DNA from: Pseudomonas sp. AOB-7
Lineage (GTDB): Bacteria; Pseudomonadota; Gammaproteobacteria; Pseudomonadales; Pseudomonadaceae
Assembly: GCF_003696305.1 (NCBI RefSeq)
Contig: NZ_RFFK01000006.1
Span: forward strand, 124,001-188,000
DNA: 64,000 bases
Reading direction: 5' to 3'
The notes beneath the pieces were generated by a model that had not been told where the DNA came from, searched no databases, and saw only the letters and a list, made by a program, of their open reading frames with translations. Positions 54,867 to 64,000 of this stretch are shown piece by piece. Position 1 is the stretch's first letter, and every line of letters starts with the position of its first letter. Both the position numbers and the translations under genes were made by a program.

Positions 54867-56324
54867 ATGAGCGAAGAGATTCTGATCAATATCACGCCGA
54901 TGGAATCGCGCGTGGCGGTGGTGGAAAACGGCGTGCTGCAGGAAGTGCACGTCGAACGCACGCAGAAGCGCGGCATCGTCGGCAACATCTACAAGGGCAA
55001 GGTGGTGCGCGTGCTGCCGGGCATGCAGGCGGCGTTCGTCGACATCGGCCTGGAGCGCGCGGCCTTTATCCACGCCTCGGAAATTTCCACCCGCGAGGGC
55101 GCCGCGGTGGAGTCGATCAGCGCCCTGGTGCATGAGGGCCAGGCCCTGGTGGTACAGGTGACCAAGGACCCCATCGCCAGCAAGGGCGCGCGCCTGACCA
55201 CCCAGCTGTCGATTCCCTCGCGCTACCTGGTGTACATGCCGCGCACCAGCCACGTCGGCATCTCGCTGAAGATCGAGGACGAGGCCGAGCGCGAGCGGCT
55301 CAAGCAGGTGGTCGCCGACTGCGTGGCGGCCGAGGGCATCGAGGAGGCCGGCGGCTTTATCCTGCGCACCGCCGCCGAAGGCGCCGGCGCCGACGAGATC
55401 CTCATCGACATCCGTTACCTGCGCCGGCTGTGGGACCAGATCGCCGCGCAGATCCAGAACGCCAAGGCGCCCTCGGTGATCTACGAGGACCTGTCGCTGG
55501 CCCTGCGTACCCTGCGCGACCTGGTCAGCCCGCGCACCGAGAAGATCCGCGTCGACTCGCGCGAGACCTTCCAGAAGATCACCCAGTTCGTCGCCGAGCT
55601 GATGCCGGAGATCGCCGACCGTCTCGAGCACTACCCCGGCGAGCGGCCGATCTTCGACCTCTACGGCGTCGAAGACGAGATCCAGCGCGCGCTGGAGCGC
55701 AAGGTGCCGCTTAAGTCCGGCGGCTACCTGATCGTCGACCCGGCCGAGGCGATGAGCACCATCGACGTCAACACCGGCGCCTTCGTCGGCCACCGCACCC
55801 TCGAAGAGACCATCTTCAAGACCAACCTCGAGGCGGCCACCGCCATCGCCCGTCAGCTGCGTCTGCGCAACCTGGGCGGGATCATCATCATCGATTTCAT
55901 CGACATGGAAGACGAGGAGCACCAGCGCCAGGTGCTGCGCACCCTGGAGAAGCAGCTGGAGCGCGACCACGCCAAGACCAACATCATCGGCATCACCGAG
56001 CTGGGGCTGGTGCAGATGACCCGCAAGCGCACCCGCGAGAGCCTCGAACAGGTGCTCTGCGAGCCGTGCAGCGCATGCCAGGGCCGCGGCAAGCTGAAGA
56101 CGGCGGAGACCATCTGCTACGAGATCTTCCGCGAGATCCTGCGCGAGGCGCGCGCCTACCAGGCCGAGGGCTACCGGGTGCTGGCCAACCAGAAGGTGGT
56201 CGACCGCCTGCTCGACGAGGAGTCGGGCAATGTCGCCGATCTGGAGGCCTTTATCGGCCGCACCATCAAGTTCCAGGTGGAAACCATGTACTCCCAGGAA
56301 CAGTACGATGTGGTGCTGCTCTGA
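54867..56324 (+). CDS. rng: Ribonuclease G
   Basis: A 485-residue endoribonuclease of the RNase E/G family that matures 16S rRNA 5' ends and some mRNAs. An S1 domain (about 38-125: GNIYKGKVVRVLPGMQAAFV), a 5'-sensor/RNase H-like region and catalytic aspartates in STIDVNTGAFVG and IIIDFIDMEDE are present. The zinc link CEPCSACQGRGK joins dimers. The C-terminal scaffold of RNase E is absent. ATG at 54867, 40 nt after maf. Confidence 0.97.
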   Translation: MSEEILINITPMESRVAVVENGVLQEVHVERTQKRGIVGNIYKGKVVRVLPGMQAAFVDIGLERAAFIHASEISTREGAAVESISALVHEGQALVVQVTKDPIASKGARLTTQLSIPSRYLVYMPRTSHVGISLKIEDEAERERLKQVVADCVAAEGIEEAGGFILRTAAEGAGADEILIDIRYLRRLWDQIAAQIQNAKAPSVIYEDLSLALRTLRDLVSPRTEKIRVDSRETFQKITQFVAELMPEIADRLEHYPGERPIFDLYGVEDEIQRALERKVPLKSGGYLIVDPAEAMSTIDVNTGAFVGHRTLEETIFKTNLEAATAIARQLRLRNLGGIIIIDFIDMEDEEHQRQVLRTLEKQLERDHAKTNIIGITELGLVQMTRKRTRESLEQVLCEPCSACQGRGKLKTAETICYEIFREILREARAYQAEGYRVLANQKVVDRLLDEESGNVADLEAFIGRTIKFQVETMYSQEQYDVVLL

Positions 56325-56336
56325 GGCGCCGCTGAG

Positions 56337-59300
56337 ATGAACGCGCTGGCCCGTCTGTTCATGGCCCTGCTGCGCTGGGGCCTGGGGCTCTGTGCCGCGC
56401 TGCTGGTGCTGGCGGCGCTGTACGTCAGCCTGGGCCGCGAGCTGGTGCCGCTGGTCGCCGAGTACCGCCTGGAGGCGGAGAACCGCGCCGGCGCCGCGCT
56501 CGGCGTGCCGGTGCGCATCGGTGCGCTGGAAGGGCAGTGGCAGGGCTTCGCCCCCTTGCTGGTGGCGCGCGACGTGCAGGTCGGCGATGGCGAGCAGCGC
56601 CTGGTGCTGGACCGGGTGCGGGTGGTGCCGGACCTGCTGGCCAGCCTGCTGGCACGGCGCGCGCGCATCGGCCACCTGCAACTGACCGGTTTGCAGCTGC
56701 ACGTGCAGCAGCAGGACGACGGCAGCTGGCGCCTGCAGGGCCTGCCCGACGGGCCGCAGGGCGGGCGCGCCGACGTCGCCGAGCTGCTGCAACGGCTGCG
56801 CGTGGTGCAGCGCCTGAGCCTGGTGGACAGCCAGCTGGTGCTGCAGGCCGCCGGACAGGAGCCGCTGAAACTCAGTTACCTCAACCTCAGCCTGCGTTAC
56901 GGCGTCAACCGCCAGCGTCTCGACGCCCGCCTGCTGCTGCCCGACGGCCAGCCGCTGAGCCTGCAGCTGCGTACCCGCATGCAGCCGCAGCAGTGGCGGC
57001 AGACCCAGGCCGAGCTCTACCTGAGTTTGCCGCAGAGCGACTGGGCCGCCTGGCTGCCGCCGCGCCTGACCGCCGCCTGGCAGGTGCAGCGCCTGCAGGC
57101 CGGCGGCGAGCTGTGGCTGAGCAGTCGCGGCGGCGAGTTGCAGCGCGGCGCGCTGCGCCTGCATGCGCCGCAGGTGCGCGGCGGCTACGCCGAGCGCGAG
57201 GCGGTGAGCCTGGAGGATCTGGCCTTCAACGCCTATTTCCAGCGCGGCGAGGCGGGGATACAGGTGCAGCTCGATTCCCTGGCCTTCAACCAGGGCGAGC
57301 GGCGCATCGGCGAGCTGCACCTGGCCCTGAGTCAGAGCCACGCCGGCAGCGACGACGAGCGCTGGCAGCTGCGCGCCGACCGCTTCGACCTGGCCGCCTG
57401 GGCGCCGCTGGTCCAGGCCCTGGCGCCGCTGCCGGAGGTCGCCGAGCAGACGCTGGCCGGGCTGGCCCCGGTGGGCGGCGTGGCCAACCTGCAGCTGGAC
57501 TACCAGCCGCGCCGCGAGGGCGCCGCGCGTCTGCAGTTCGCCGCCAACCTGGAGCGGGTCGGCATCGCCGCCTACCGCGGCGCGCCGGCGGCCGAGAACG
57601 TCAGCGGCAGCGTGTCGGGGAACCCGTTTCAGGGCGAGTTGCGCCTCAATAGCGAGAATTTCGCCCTGCACCTGGATCAGCTGTTCCCTGCCCCCTGGCG
57701 TTACCGTCACGCCCAGGCGCGGCTGAGCTGGGCCTGGAACGACGATGGCCTGACCCTGGCCAGCCCCTATATGCGCCTGGACGGCGAGGAAGGGCAGCTC
57801 GCCGGCGACATGCTGATCCGCCTGCGCCGCGACCCCGACGCCGAGGACTACATGGACCTGCGCGTCGGCCTGCGCGACGGCGATGCGGCCTACACCGAGA
57901 AATACCTGCCGACCCGCTCGCCGGGCATGAGCGCCGAACTGAGCCGCTGGCTGCAGAGCGCGATCCGCGCCGGCAAGGTGGAGGAGGGCTACTTCCAGTA
58001 CCAGGGTTCGCTGAACAAGGGCGCGGCCATCACGGCGCGCAGCCTCAGCCTGTTCTTCCAGGTGGCGGAGGCCGAGCTGGCCTTCCAGCCCGGCTGGCCG
58101 GCGCTGCGCGAAGGCCGCGGCCAGGTGCTGATCGAGGACGACGGCGTACGCGTGCGCCTGCAGCAGGGGCGCCTGCTGGACAGCCAGGTGAGCGCGGTCA
58201 GCGCCGCTATCCCGCTGCTGCACAACGGCCAGCCGCCGCGCCTGCAGCTCGACGGCGAGGTGAGCAGCAGCCTGGGCGACGCCCTCAAGCTGCTGCAGGA
58301 GGCGCCGCTGGGCACCGCCGAGCTGTTCGCCGGCTGGCAGGGCGAGGGCCCGCTGGCCGGGCGCCTGCAGCTGGACATCCCGCTGGCCAAGGGCGCGCCG
58401 CCCGGCGTGGTGGTGGACTTCGCCACCGAAGGCGCGCGCCTCGAGCTGGTCAATCCCGCCCTGCAACTGAGCCAGATCCAGGGGGCATTCCGTTTCAACA
58501 GCGCCAGCGGCCTGAGTGCGCCGGACGTGCGGGCCCAGGTGTTCGGCCGCCAGGTGCGCGGCAGCATCAGCGCCGAAGGCGCGCGGGGACGGACACGCAC
58601 CCTGTTCGATCTGCGCGGCCAGGCCGAGGTGGAGACCCTGCGTCAGTGGCTCGGCATCGAGCAGAGCCTGCCGCTCAGCGGCTTGCTGCCCTACCGCCTG
58701 CGCCTGACCCTGGACGGCGATGACAGCCAGCTGCGCGTCGACTCCAATCTCAAGGGCGTGGCCATCGACCTGCCGCCGCCCTTCGCCAAGGCGGCCGGCG
58801 AGGAGCGCTACGCCGACTGGCGCATGACCCTGGCCGGCCGCGAGCGGCGCTACTGGTTCGACTACCAGAACCTGGCCAGCCTGGCCCTGGCCGCGCCGCC
58901 GGGCGAGCTGAGCCAGGGGCGCGGCGAGCTGATGCTCGGCGGCACCCCGGCGCGGCTGCCCAGCAGCCAGGGCCTGCGCCTGCGCGGCCGGCTCGACGAG
59001 CTGGACTGGGACGCCTGGCAGCAGGTGCGCCAGCGTCATGCGGTGAGCGTGGACGCCGAGAGCCAGCGCCTGTTCAAGGACGCCCAGCTGCGGATCGAGC
59101 GTTTCCGCGGCTTCGGCGGCGAGCTCAACGATCTGCAAGTGGGCCTGGCGCGCGAGGGCCAGGCCTGGGCCCTGCAACTGGACAGCGAACTGGCGGCCGG
59201 CCGCGTGCTGCTGGCCGATGCGGCGGAGACGCCGATTCGCGTGGAGCTCGATTACCTGCGCCTGCCGCCCGCCGATCCGGACAAGCCGGCGGATGCGCCG

Positions 59301-60155
59301 GACCCGCTGGCGGCCGTCGACCCGCGGCAGATTCCGGCGCTGGATATCCGCATCGGCGAGGTGCGGCGCGGCGCCAAGATTCTCGGTTCCTGGTCGCTGC
59401 AGGCGCGCCCGGAGGCGGACGGCGTGCGTTTCGACCAGCTCGATCTTGACCTGCAGGGCCTCAAGGTCGGCGGCAGTGCCGGCTGGCGCGGCGCGCCGGG
59501 GGCTACGCGCAGCTGGTACCAGGGCCGTCTGCAGGGCAAGGACCTGGCCAAGGTGCTGCTGGCCTGGGGCTATGCCCCCAGCGCCACCAGCGAGAGCTTC
59601 CGCCTGGATATCGACGGCAACTGGCCGGGCTCGCCGGCCTGGCTGTCGCTCAAGCGCTTCTCCGGCAGCCTGGAACCGGCGCTGCGCAACGGCCAGTTCG
59701 TCGAGGTGCAGGGTTCGGCGCAGGCGCTGCGGGTGTTCGGCCTGCTCAATTTCGACTCCATCGGCCGCCGCCTGCGCCTGGATTTTTCCGACCTGCTCGG
59801 CAAGGGCCTGAGCTACGACCGGGTCAAGGGGCGGCTGCAGGCCAACGACGGCCTGTTCGTCACCCGCGAGCCGATCGTGCTGAGCGGCCCGTCGAGCAAC
59901 CTGGAGCTCAACGGCAACCTCGACATGCGTAACGAGCGGATCGACGCCAAGCTGCTGGTGACCCTGCCGGTGACCAACAACCTGCCGCTGGCCGCGCTGA
60001 TCGTCGGCGCCCCGGCCATCGGCGGCGCGCTGTTCGTCGTCGACAAGCTGCTCGGCGACCGCGTGGCGCGCTTCGCCAGCGTGCAGTACGACGTCAAGGG
60101 CCCCATGCAGAGTCCGCAGATCAGTTTTGACAAGCCTTTCGAGAAACCCAGGTAA
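56337..60155 (+). CDS. yhdP: YhdP family AsmA-like lipid-transport protein
   Basis: A 1272-residue envelope protein, anchored by one N-terminal helix ([20 protein letters not shown]), with a very long beta-rich (AsmA-like, DUF3971) periplasmic body. Repeated YhdP/AsmA elements occur through the body, e.g. [20 protein letters not shown]. The C-terminus ends with [20 protein letters not shown], common in this group. In E. coli YhdP, TamB and YdbH carry phospholipids to the outer membrane. It follows rng by 12 nt and precedes a nitrilase gene. Confidence 0.92.
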   Translation: MNALARLFMALLRWGLGLCAALLVLAALYVSLGRELVPLVAEYRLEAENRAGAALGVPVRIGALEGQWQGFAPLLVARDVQVGDGEQRLVLDRVRVVPDLLASLLARRARIGHLQLTGLQLHVQQQDDGSWRLQGLPDGPQGGRADVAELLQRLRVVQRLSLVDSQLVLQAAGQEPLKLSYLNLSLRYGVNRQRLDARLLLPDGQPLSLQLRTRMQPQQWRQTQAELYLSLPQSDWAAWLPPRLTAAWQVQRLQAGGELWLSSRGGELQRGALRLHAPQVRGGYAEREAVSLEDLAFNAYFQRGEAGIQVQLDSLAFNQGERRIGELHLALSQSHAGSDDERWQLRADRFDLAAWAPLVQALAPLPEVAEQTLAGLAPVGGVANLQLDYQPRREGAARLQFAANLERVGIAAYRGAPAAENVSGSVSGNPFQGELRLNSENFALHLDQLFPAPWRYRHAQARLSWAWNDDGLTLASPYMRLDGEEGQLAGDMLIRLRRDPDAEDYMDLRVGLRDGDAAYTEKYLPTRSPGMSAELSRWLQSAIRAGKVEEGYFQYQGSLNKGAAITARSLSLFFQVAEAELAFQPGWPALREGRGQVLIEDDGVRVRLQQGRLLDSQVSAVSAAIPLLHNGQPPRLQLDGEVSSSLGDALKLLQEAPLGTAELFAGWQGEGPLAGRLQLDIPLAKGAPPGVVVDFATEGARLELVNPALQLSQIQGAFRFNSASGLSAPDVRAQVFGRQVRGSISAEGARGRTRTLFDLRGQAEVETLRQWLGIEQSLPLSGLLPYRLRLTLDGDDSQLRVDSNLKGVAIDLPPPFAKAAGEERYADWRMTLAGRERRYWFDYQNLASLALAAPPGELSQGRGELMLGGTPARLPSSQGLRLRGRLDELDWDAWQQVRQRHAVSVDAESQRLFKDAQLRIERFRGFGGELNDLQVGLAREGQAWALQLDSELAAGRVLLADAAETPIRVELDYLRLPPADPDKPADAPDPLAAVDPRQIPALDIRIGEVRRGAKILGSWSLQARPEADGVRFDQLDLDLQGLKVGGSAGWRGAPGATRSWYQGRLQGKDLAKVLLAWGYAPSATSESFRLDIDGNWPGSPAWLSLKRFSGSLEPALRNGQFVEVQGSAQALRVFGLLNFDSIGRRLRLDFSDLLGKGLSYDRVKGRLQANDGLFVTREPIVLSGPSSNLELNGNLDMRNERIDAKLLVTLPVTNNLPLAALIVGAPAIGGALFVVDKLLGDRVARFASVQYDVKGPMQSPQISFDKPFEKPR

Positions 60156-60194
60156 GCTGTCAGCCATCCGCTTCCATCCCATATCGGGTATGCC

Positions 60195-61043
60195 ATGACC
60201 TTTGCCGTGATCCAGATGGTCAGTCAGGACGACGTGCTGGCCAATTTGACCCAGGCCCGCCAACTGCTGGAACAGGCGGCGGCCGGCGGCGCGCGCCTGG
60301 CGGTGCTGCCGGAGAACTTCGCCGCCATGGGCCGCCGCGACCTGGCCGCGCTCGGCCGTGCCGAGGCGCTGGGCCAGGGGCCGATCCTGCCCTGGTTGCA
60401 ACGGGCCGCGCGCGACCTCAAGTTGTGGATAGTCGCCGGCACCCTGCCGCTGCCGCCGGACGAGGCGCCCGAGGCCAAGCCGCATGCCTGTTCGCTGCTG
60501 ATCGACGACGCCGGCCAGCGGGTGGCGCGCTACGACAAGCTGCACCTGTTCGACGTCGAAGTGGCCGACAACCGTGGCAGCTACCGCGAGTCGGACGACT
60601 TCGCCCATGGCCAGCGCATCGTGGTCGCCGATACCCCGGTCGGCCGCCTGGGCCTGAGCGTCTGCTACGATCTGCGCTTTCCCGAGCTGTACGGCGCGCT
60701 ACGCCAGGCCGGCGCCGAGCTGATCAGCGCGCCCTCGGCCTTCACCGCGGTGACCGGCGCCGCGCACTGGCAGGTGCTGGTGCGCGCCCGCGCCATCGAG
60801 ACCCAGTGCTATGTGCTGGCGGCGGGGCAGGGTGGCGAGCACCCCGGGCCGCGGCAGACCTTCGGTCATTCGGCCATCGTCGACCCCTGGGGCCGCGTGC
60901 TGGCCGAGCAGGATCAGGGCCAGGCGGTGCTGCTGGCCAGCCGCGACGGCGCCGAGCAGGCGGCGATCCGGCAACGCATGCCGGTGCAGGCGCACCGCAG
61001 AATTCTTTCATCGGACGCCGTGCGTCCGATTGCAGTGGAGTGA
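60195..61043 (+). CDS. Carbon-nitrogen hydrolase (nitrilase/Nit-type amidase)
   Basis: A 282-residue nitrilase-superfamily protein. The catalytic triad is Glu40 ([10 protein letters not shown]), Lys115 ([12 protein letters not shown]) and Cys157 ([13 protein letters not shown]). The KLHLFDV and [10 protein letters not shown] motifs match Nit1-type deaminated-glutathione amidases. It would repair dGSH made by transaminases. It has the same neighbours (yhdP and tldD) in other Pseudomonas (recalled). Confidence 0.93.
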   Translation: MTFAVIQMVSQDDVLANLTQARQLLEQAAAGGARLAVLPENFAAMGRRDLAALGRAEALGQGPILPWLQRAARDLKLWIVAGTLPLPPDEAPEAKPHACSLLIDDAGQRVARYDKLHLFDVEVADNRGSYRESDDFAHGQRIVVADTPVGRLGLSVCYDLRFPELYGALRQAGAELISAPSAFTAVTGAAHWQVLVRARAIETQCYVLAAGQGGEHPGPRQTFGHSAIVDPWGRVLAEQDQGQAVLLASRDGAEQAAIRQRMPVQAHRRILSSDAVRPIAVE

Positions 61044-61045
61044 CC

Positions 61046-62488
61046 ATGAACCCGATGCTGATGTCCGTCAGCGAGCACCTGCTCGCCCCCGGCAACCTGA
61101 CCCTCGACAGCCTGCCCGGCGTGCTCGGCGAACTCGCCGGCCCGGGGATCGACGCCGCCGACCTGTATTTCCAGAGCCAGGTCTCGGAAACCTGGGTGCT
61201 GGAGGACGGCATCGTCAAGGAGGGCAGCTTCAACCTCGACCAGGGCGTCGGTGTGCGCGCCCAGTCCGGCGAGAAGACCGGCTTCGCCTACAGCAACGCC
61301 ATCACCCTGGATGCCCTGCGCCAGGCGGCTCGCGCCGCCCGCTCGATCTCCCGCGCCGGGCAGCAGGGCCGCGTGCAGGCCTTCGCCAGCCCGCAGGTCA
61401 GTGCCCTCTACGCACCGGACAACCCCCTGGACGTGCTCGGCCGCGCCGAGAAGGTCGAGCTGCTGCAACGCATCGACCGCGCCACCCGCGCCCTCGATCC
61501 GCGCATCAAGCAGGTCACCGTGAGCCTGGCCGGGGTCTGGGACCGGGTGCTGGTGGCCGCCCACGACGGCAGCCTGAGCGCCGACGTGCGCCCGCTGGTG
61601 CGTTTCAACGTCAGCGTCATAGTCGAGCACAACGGCCGTCGCGAGCGCGGCGGCCATGGCGGCGGCGGGCGCACCGACTACCGCTATTTCCTCGAAGAGG
61701 ATCGCGCCATGGGCTATGCCCGCGAGGCGCTGCGCCAGGCCCTGGTCAACCTCGAGGCGATTCCCGCGCCGGCCGGCACCCTGCCGGTGGTGATGGGCGC
61801 CGGCTGGTCCGGCGTGCTGCTGCACGAGGCGGTCGGCCACGGCCTGGAGGGCGACTTCAACCGCAAGGGCAGCTCGGCCTACAGTGGCCGCATCGGCGAG
61901 CGGGTCGCCTCCAGCCTGTGCACCATAGTCGACGACGGCACCCTGGAAGGGCGCCGCGGCTCGCTCAGCGTCGACGACGAGGGCACGCCGACCCAGTGCA
62001 CCACGCTGATCGAGAACGGCGTGCTCAAGGGCTACATGCAGGACAAGCTCAACGCCCGCCTGATGGGCGTGGCGCGCACCGGCAACGGCCGCCGCGAGTC
62101 CTACGCGCACCTGCCGATGCCGCGCATGACCAACACCTACATGCGGGCCGGGCAGAGCGACCCGGAGGAGATCATCCGTTCGGTGAAGAAGGGCATCTAC
62201 TGCGCCAACCTCGGCGGCGGCCAGGTCGACATCACCAGCGGCAAGTTCGTCTTCTCCACCAGCGAGGCCTACCTGATCGAGGACGGCCGGATCACCGCGC
62301 CGGTCAAGGGCGCGACCCTGATCGGCAACGGCCCGGAGGCCATGAGTCGGGTGTCGATGGTGGGCAACGACCTGGCCCTGGACAGCGGCGTCGGTACCTG
62401 CGGCAAGGACGGCCAGTCGGTGCCGGTGGGCGTCGGCCAGCCGACCCTGAAGATCGACGCCATCACCGTCGGCGGGACGGGGGCGTAG
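61046..62488 (+). CDS. tldD: Metalloprotease TldD
   Basis: A 480-residue subunit of the TldD/TldE (PmbA) zinc protease, which cleaves unfolded peptides and matures microcins. The zinc site is [31 protein letters not shown] and DAITVGGTG end the protein. It is 2 nt after the nitrilase gene (start ATG 61046). Its stop codon lies in the first bases of a GTAGGTTGGG repeat. The partner pmbA lies 0.8 kb on, beyond darP on the other strand. Confidence 0.97.
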   Translation: MNPMLMSVSEHLLAPGNLTLDSLPGVLGELAGPGIDAADLYFQSQVSETWVLEDGIVKEGSFNLDQGVGVRAQSGEKTGFAYSNAITLDALRQAARAARSISRAGQQGRVQAFASPQVSALYAPDNPLDVLGRAEKVELLQRIDRATRALDPRIKQVTVSLAGVWDRVLVAAHDGSLSADVRPLVRFNVSVIVEHNGRRERGGHGGGGRTDYRYFLEEDRAMGYAREALRQALVNLEAIPAPAGTLPVVMGAGWSGVLLHEAVGHGLEGDFNRKGSSAYSGRIGERVASSLCTIVDDGTLEGRRGSLSVDDEGTPTQCTTLIENGVLKGYMQDKLNARLMGVARTGNGRRESYAHLPMPRMTNTYMRAGQSDPEEIIRSVKKGIYCANLGGGQVDITSGKFVFSTSEAYLIEDGRITAPVKGATLIGNGPEAMSRVSMVGNDLALDSGVGTCGKDGQSVPVGVGQPTLKIDAITVGGTGA

Positions 62489-62615
62489 GTTGGGTTGAGG
62501 AGCCTGCGACCAAGCCCAACAGGGAGCGCGCAGCGCTCCGCCCGGCGTTCAACTGCCGGGCCTTTTTCGGCTCGGCGCGCATCTGTTGGGCTTCGCTGTG
62601 CTCAGCCCAACCTAC
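62485..62615. repeat. Nested inverted-repeat element carrying a terminator
   Basis: Outer arms GTAGGTTGGGTTGAG (62485-62499) and CTCAGCCCAACCTAC (62601-62615) differ at one base. Inner arms AAGCCCAACAG (62512-62522) and CTGTTGGGCTT (62583-62593) are perfect. The left end overlaps the tldD TAG stop. It is a 131-bp MITE-like or REP-like unit. Confidence 0.7.
62540..62567 (+). terminator. Rho-independent terminator of tldD
   Basis: GCCCGGC, an 8-nt loop, GCCGGGC, then CTTTTT. It lies in the centre of the nested repeat and 52 nt after the tldD stop. Confidence 0.8.
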
Positions 62616-62636
62616 CGGCGTTACGGATGGAGGTTA

Positions 62637-63155
62637 TCAACGCAGGCCGCGCTGCATTTCGTCCAGTTCGCGGATGTACTTGAACACCTTGCGCGCGGCG
62701 GCGGGCGGCTTGTTGTGCGCCGCCTCGTGCTGGGCATGGCGGATCAACCCGCGCAGGTGCTGGCGGTCGGCGTCCGGGTACTGGCCGATAAAGCCTTCCA
62801 GGGCCTCGTCGCCGCCGGCGATCAGGCGGTCGCGCCAACGCTCGAGGGCATGGAAGCGCTCGTTGTATTCGCGGGTGGAGCTGTCCACCTGGTCGAGCAT
62901 GGCGAGGATCGCCTCGACATCCTGTTCGCGCATCAGCTTGCCGATGAACTGGATATGGCGTTTGCGCGCGGCGTTGGCGGTGTGTTTCGGCGCTTCGGCC
63001 AGGGCACGGCGCAGGGCGTCGGTCAGCGGCATCTTGGCCAGCAGGTCCGGCTTGAGCGTGGTCAGGCGCTCGCCGAGTTCCTGCAGGGCATGCAGCTCGC
63101 GTTTGACCTGGGATTTACTCTTCTCCAGGGAGAAGTCGTCGAAGGAATCAGACAT
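62637..63155 (-). CDS. darP: Ribosome biogenesis factor DarP/YjgA
   Basis: A 172-residue DUF615 protein beginning [20 protein letters not shown] and containing the helical core [21 protein letters not shown]. coli DarP (YjgA) joins late 50S assembly intermediates. It has no catalytic motif. It is divergent from pmbA, as expected for this locus. Confidence 0.93.
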   Translation of the reverse strand: MSDSFDDFSLEKSKSQVKRELHALQELGERLTTLKPDLLAKMPLTDALRRALAEAPKHTANAARKRHIQFIGKLMREQDVEAILAMLDQVDSSTREYNERFHALERWRDRLIAGGDEALEGFIGQYPDADRQHLRGLIRHAQHEAAHNKPPAAARKVFKYIRELDEMQRGLR

Positions 63156-63197
63156 GGGGCGGGTCCAGTGGGAAACGCCGCCATGATAGCAGTAGGG

Positions 63198-63268
63198 GCA
63201 GCTTCAAGCCGCACGCTTCAAGCGGCAAGATGGGAGCGGACTCGGCTGTTGCTTGTGGCTTGCAGCTT
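63198..63268. repeat. AGCTTCAAGC-type inverted repeat
   Basis: GCAGCTTCAAGCCGC and GCTTGTGGCTTGCAGCTT are imperfect inverted arms in the space between darP and pmbA, of a REP class known in Pseudomonas. It covers most of the intergenic DNA upstream of pmbA. Confidence 0.5.
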
Positions 63269-63289
63269 ATTTTGAGAATCGGAGTGGTT

Positions 63290-64000
63290 ATGAGTGAAGT
63301 AGAGGTGATCGGCCCGCAGGCCCTGCCCCAGTTGCAGGCGCAGGTCGAAGAGATTCTCGCCGAGGCCAAGCGCCAGGGCGCCAGCGCCTGCGAGGTGGCG
63401 GTGTCCGCCGGCCAGGGACTGTCCACCACGGTGCGTCAGGGCGAGGTGGAAACCGTCGAGTTCAATCGCGATCAGGGCTTCGGCATCACCCTCTACGTCG
63501 GCCAGCGCAAGGGCTCGGCGAGCACCTCGGCCACCGGCAGCGCGGCGATCCGCGAGACGGTGGCGGCAGCGCTGGCGATTGCCGGGCACGCCAGCGAGGA
63601 CGAATGCGCCGGCCTGGCCGATGCCGCGCTGATGGCCCGTGAGCTGCCCGAGCTGGATCTCTACCATCCCTGGTCGATCAGCCCCGAGCAGGCCGTGGAG
63701 CAGGCGCTGGTCTGCGAGGCGGCGGCCTTTGCCGCCGATGCCCGGGTCAACAACGCCGACGGCACCAGCCTCAACACCCACCAGGGCTGCCGCGTCTACG
63801 GCAACAGCCATGGCTTCGTCGGCGGTTACGCCAGCACCCGCCACAGCCTGAGCTGCGTGATGATCGCCGGCGGCGAAGGGCAGATGCAGCGCGACTACTG
63901 GTACGACGTCAACCGCCAGGGCGAGCTGCTCGCCGAAGCCGGCGAGATCGGCCGGCGCGCCGCGCTGCGCGCGGTGAGCCGCCTCGGCGCGCGCCCGGTG
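63290..64000 (+). CDS. pmbA: Metalloprotease PmbA/TldE (5' part; runs off the window)
   Basis: The first 237 residues of the TldD partner. It begins MSEVEVIGPQALPQLQAQVE, with ACEVAVSAGQGLSTTVRQGE and FNRDQGFGITLYVGQRKGSA as in PmbA. It lacks the zinc HExxxH, which is normal for TldE. The ATG at 63290 has GGAG upstream. The frame stays open to base 64000, so it is cut by the window. Confidence 0.95.
   Translation, partial: MSEVEVIGPQALPQLQAQVEEILAEAKRQGASACEVAVSAGQGLSTTVRQGEVETVEFNRDQGFGITLYVGQRKGSASTSATGSAAIRETVAAALAIAGHASEDECAGLADAALMARELPELDLYHPWSISPEQAVEQALVCEAAAFAADARVNNADGTSLNTHQGCRVYGNSHGFVGGYASTRHSLSCVMIAGGEGQMQRDYWYDVNRQGELLAEAGEIGRRAALRAVSRLGARPV

Noticed and set aside
54714-60608. 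A 1964-codon open frame on the minus strand across rng and yhdP
   Set aside because: It runs antisense to well-recognised genes. High-GC codon bias leaves antisense frames open; its protein is low-complexity Gln/Arg/Ala-rich with no family resemblance.
63290-64000. Missing zinc motif in PmbA as evidence of inactivation
   Set aside because: TldE/PmbA proteins naturally lack the HExxxH found in TldD.

Overview
The window is a high-GC, densely packed gammaproteobacterial chromosome segment. Gene content and order point to Pseudomonas, of the P. aeruginosa / P. alcaligenes-like group. Diagnostic genes are a LadS-type hybrid kinase beside thiD-thiE-hemL, the RoxS/RoxR redox pair, GatCAB divergent from mreBCD-maf-rng-yhdP, and tldD/darP/pmbA. 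No prophage, insertion sequence, CRISPR array, rRNA or tRNA gene was recognised. From memory of P. aeruginosa PAO1 gene order, the window looks like three syntenic blocks joined together: about 1-32.6 kb (PA398x-PA395x-like), 34-39 kb with its transporter (PA014x-like) and 43-64 kb (PA449x-PA447x-like). The junctions carry REP-type repeats.

Layout. 1-5.8 kb: miaB (3' end cut by the window), a DUF1820 gene, a Sel1-like gene, and the operon thiD-thiE-hemL plus a coupled membrane protein. 6.0-11.9 kb: ladS; a TetR/acyl-CoA dehydrogenase operon preceded by two palindromic operators; a cobalamin riboswitch in front of a solitary CbiM-like permease. 12-20 kb: AMP nucleosidase, a MocR regulator divergent from a PLP-dependent dehydratase, an alcohol dehydrogenase, RluE, a globin and an Lrp-type regulator. 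20.2-20.45 kb: an intergenic multi-hairpin element ending in a perfect intrinsic terminator, the best candidate here for an undescribed RNA. 20.5-32.5 kb: cation efflux, HrpB, a TlpA-like thioredoxin, a periplasmic binding protein, CDGSH and SDR proteins, a decayed binding-protein remnant, NYN and DnaQ-like nucleases, and a DEAD-box helicase.

34-42.8 kb holds a purine locus read leftward. It has a BMP-type ABC importer (one ATPase, two permeases, one binding protein), 8-oxoguanine deaminase, an adenine/adenosine deaminase, and an Fe(II)/2-oxoglutarate-type oxygenase of unknown substrate. Together they suggest uptake and deamination of (oxidised) purines.

43-64 kb is mostly housekeeping: redox sensing (RoxSR), Ca2+/Na+ exchange, an RlpA-like lipoprotein whose signal peptide is partly encoded by a REP element, the tRNA amidotransferase GatCAB, the rod-shape operon mreBCD (mreC apparently starting at AUU), Maf, RNase G, YhdP, a nitrilase-family amidase, TldD, DarP and the start of PmbA. 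Intergenic spaces hold several families of inverted repeats, one of which flanks the 8-oxoguanine deaminase gene in opposite orientations.
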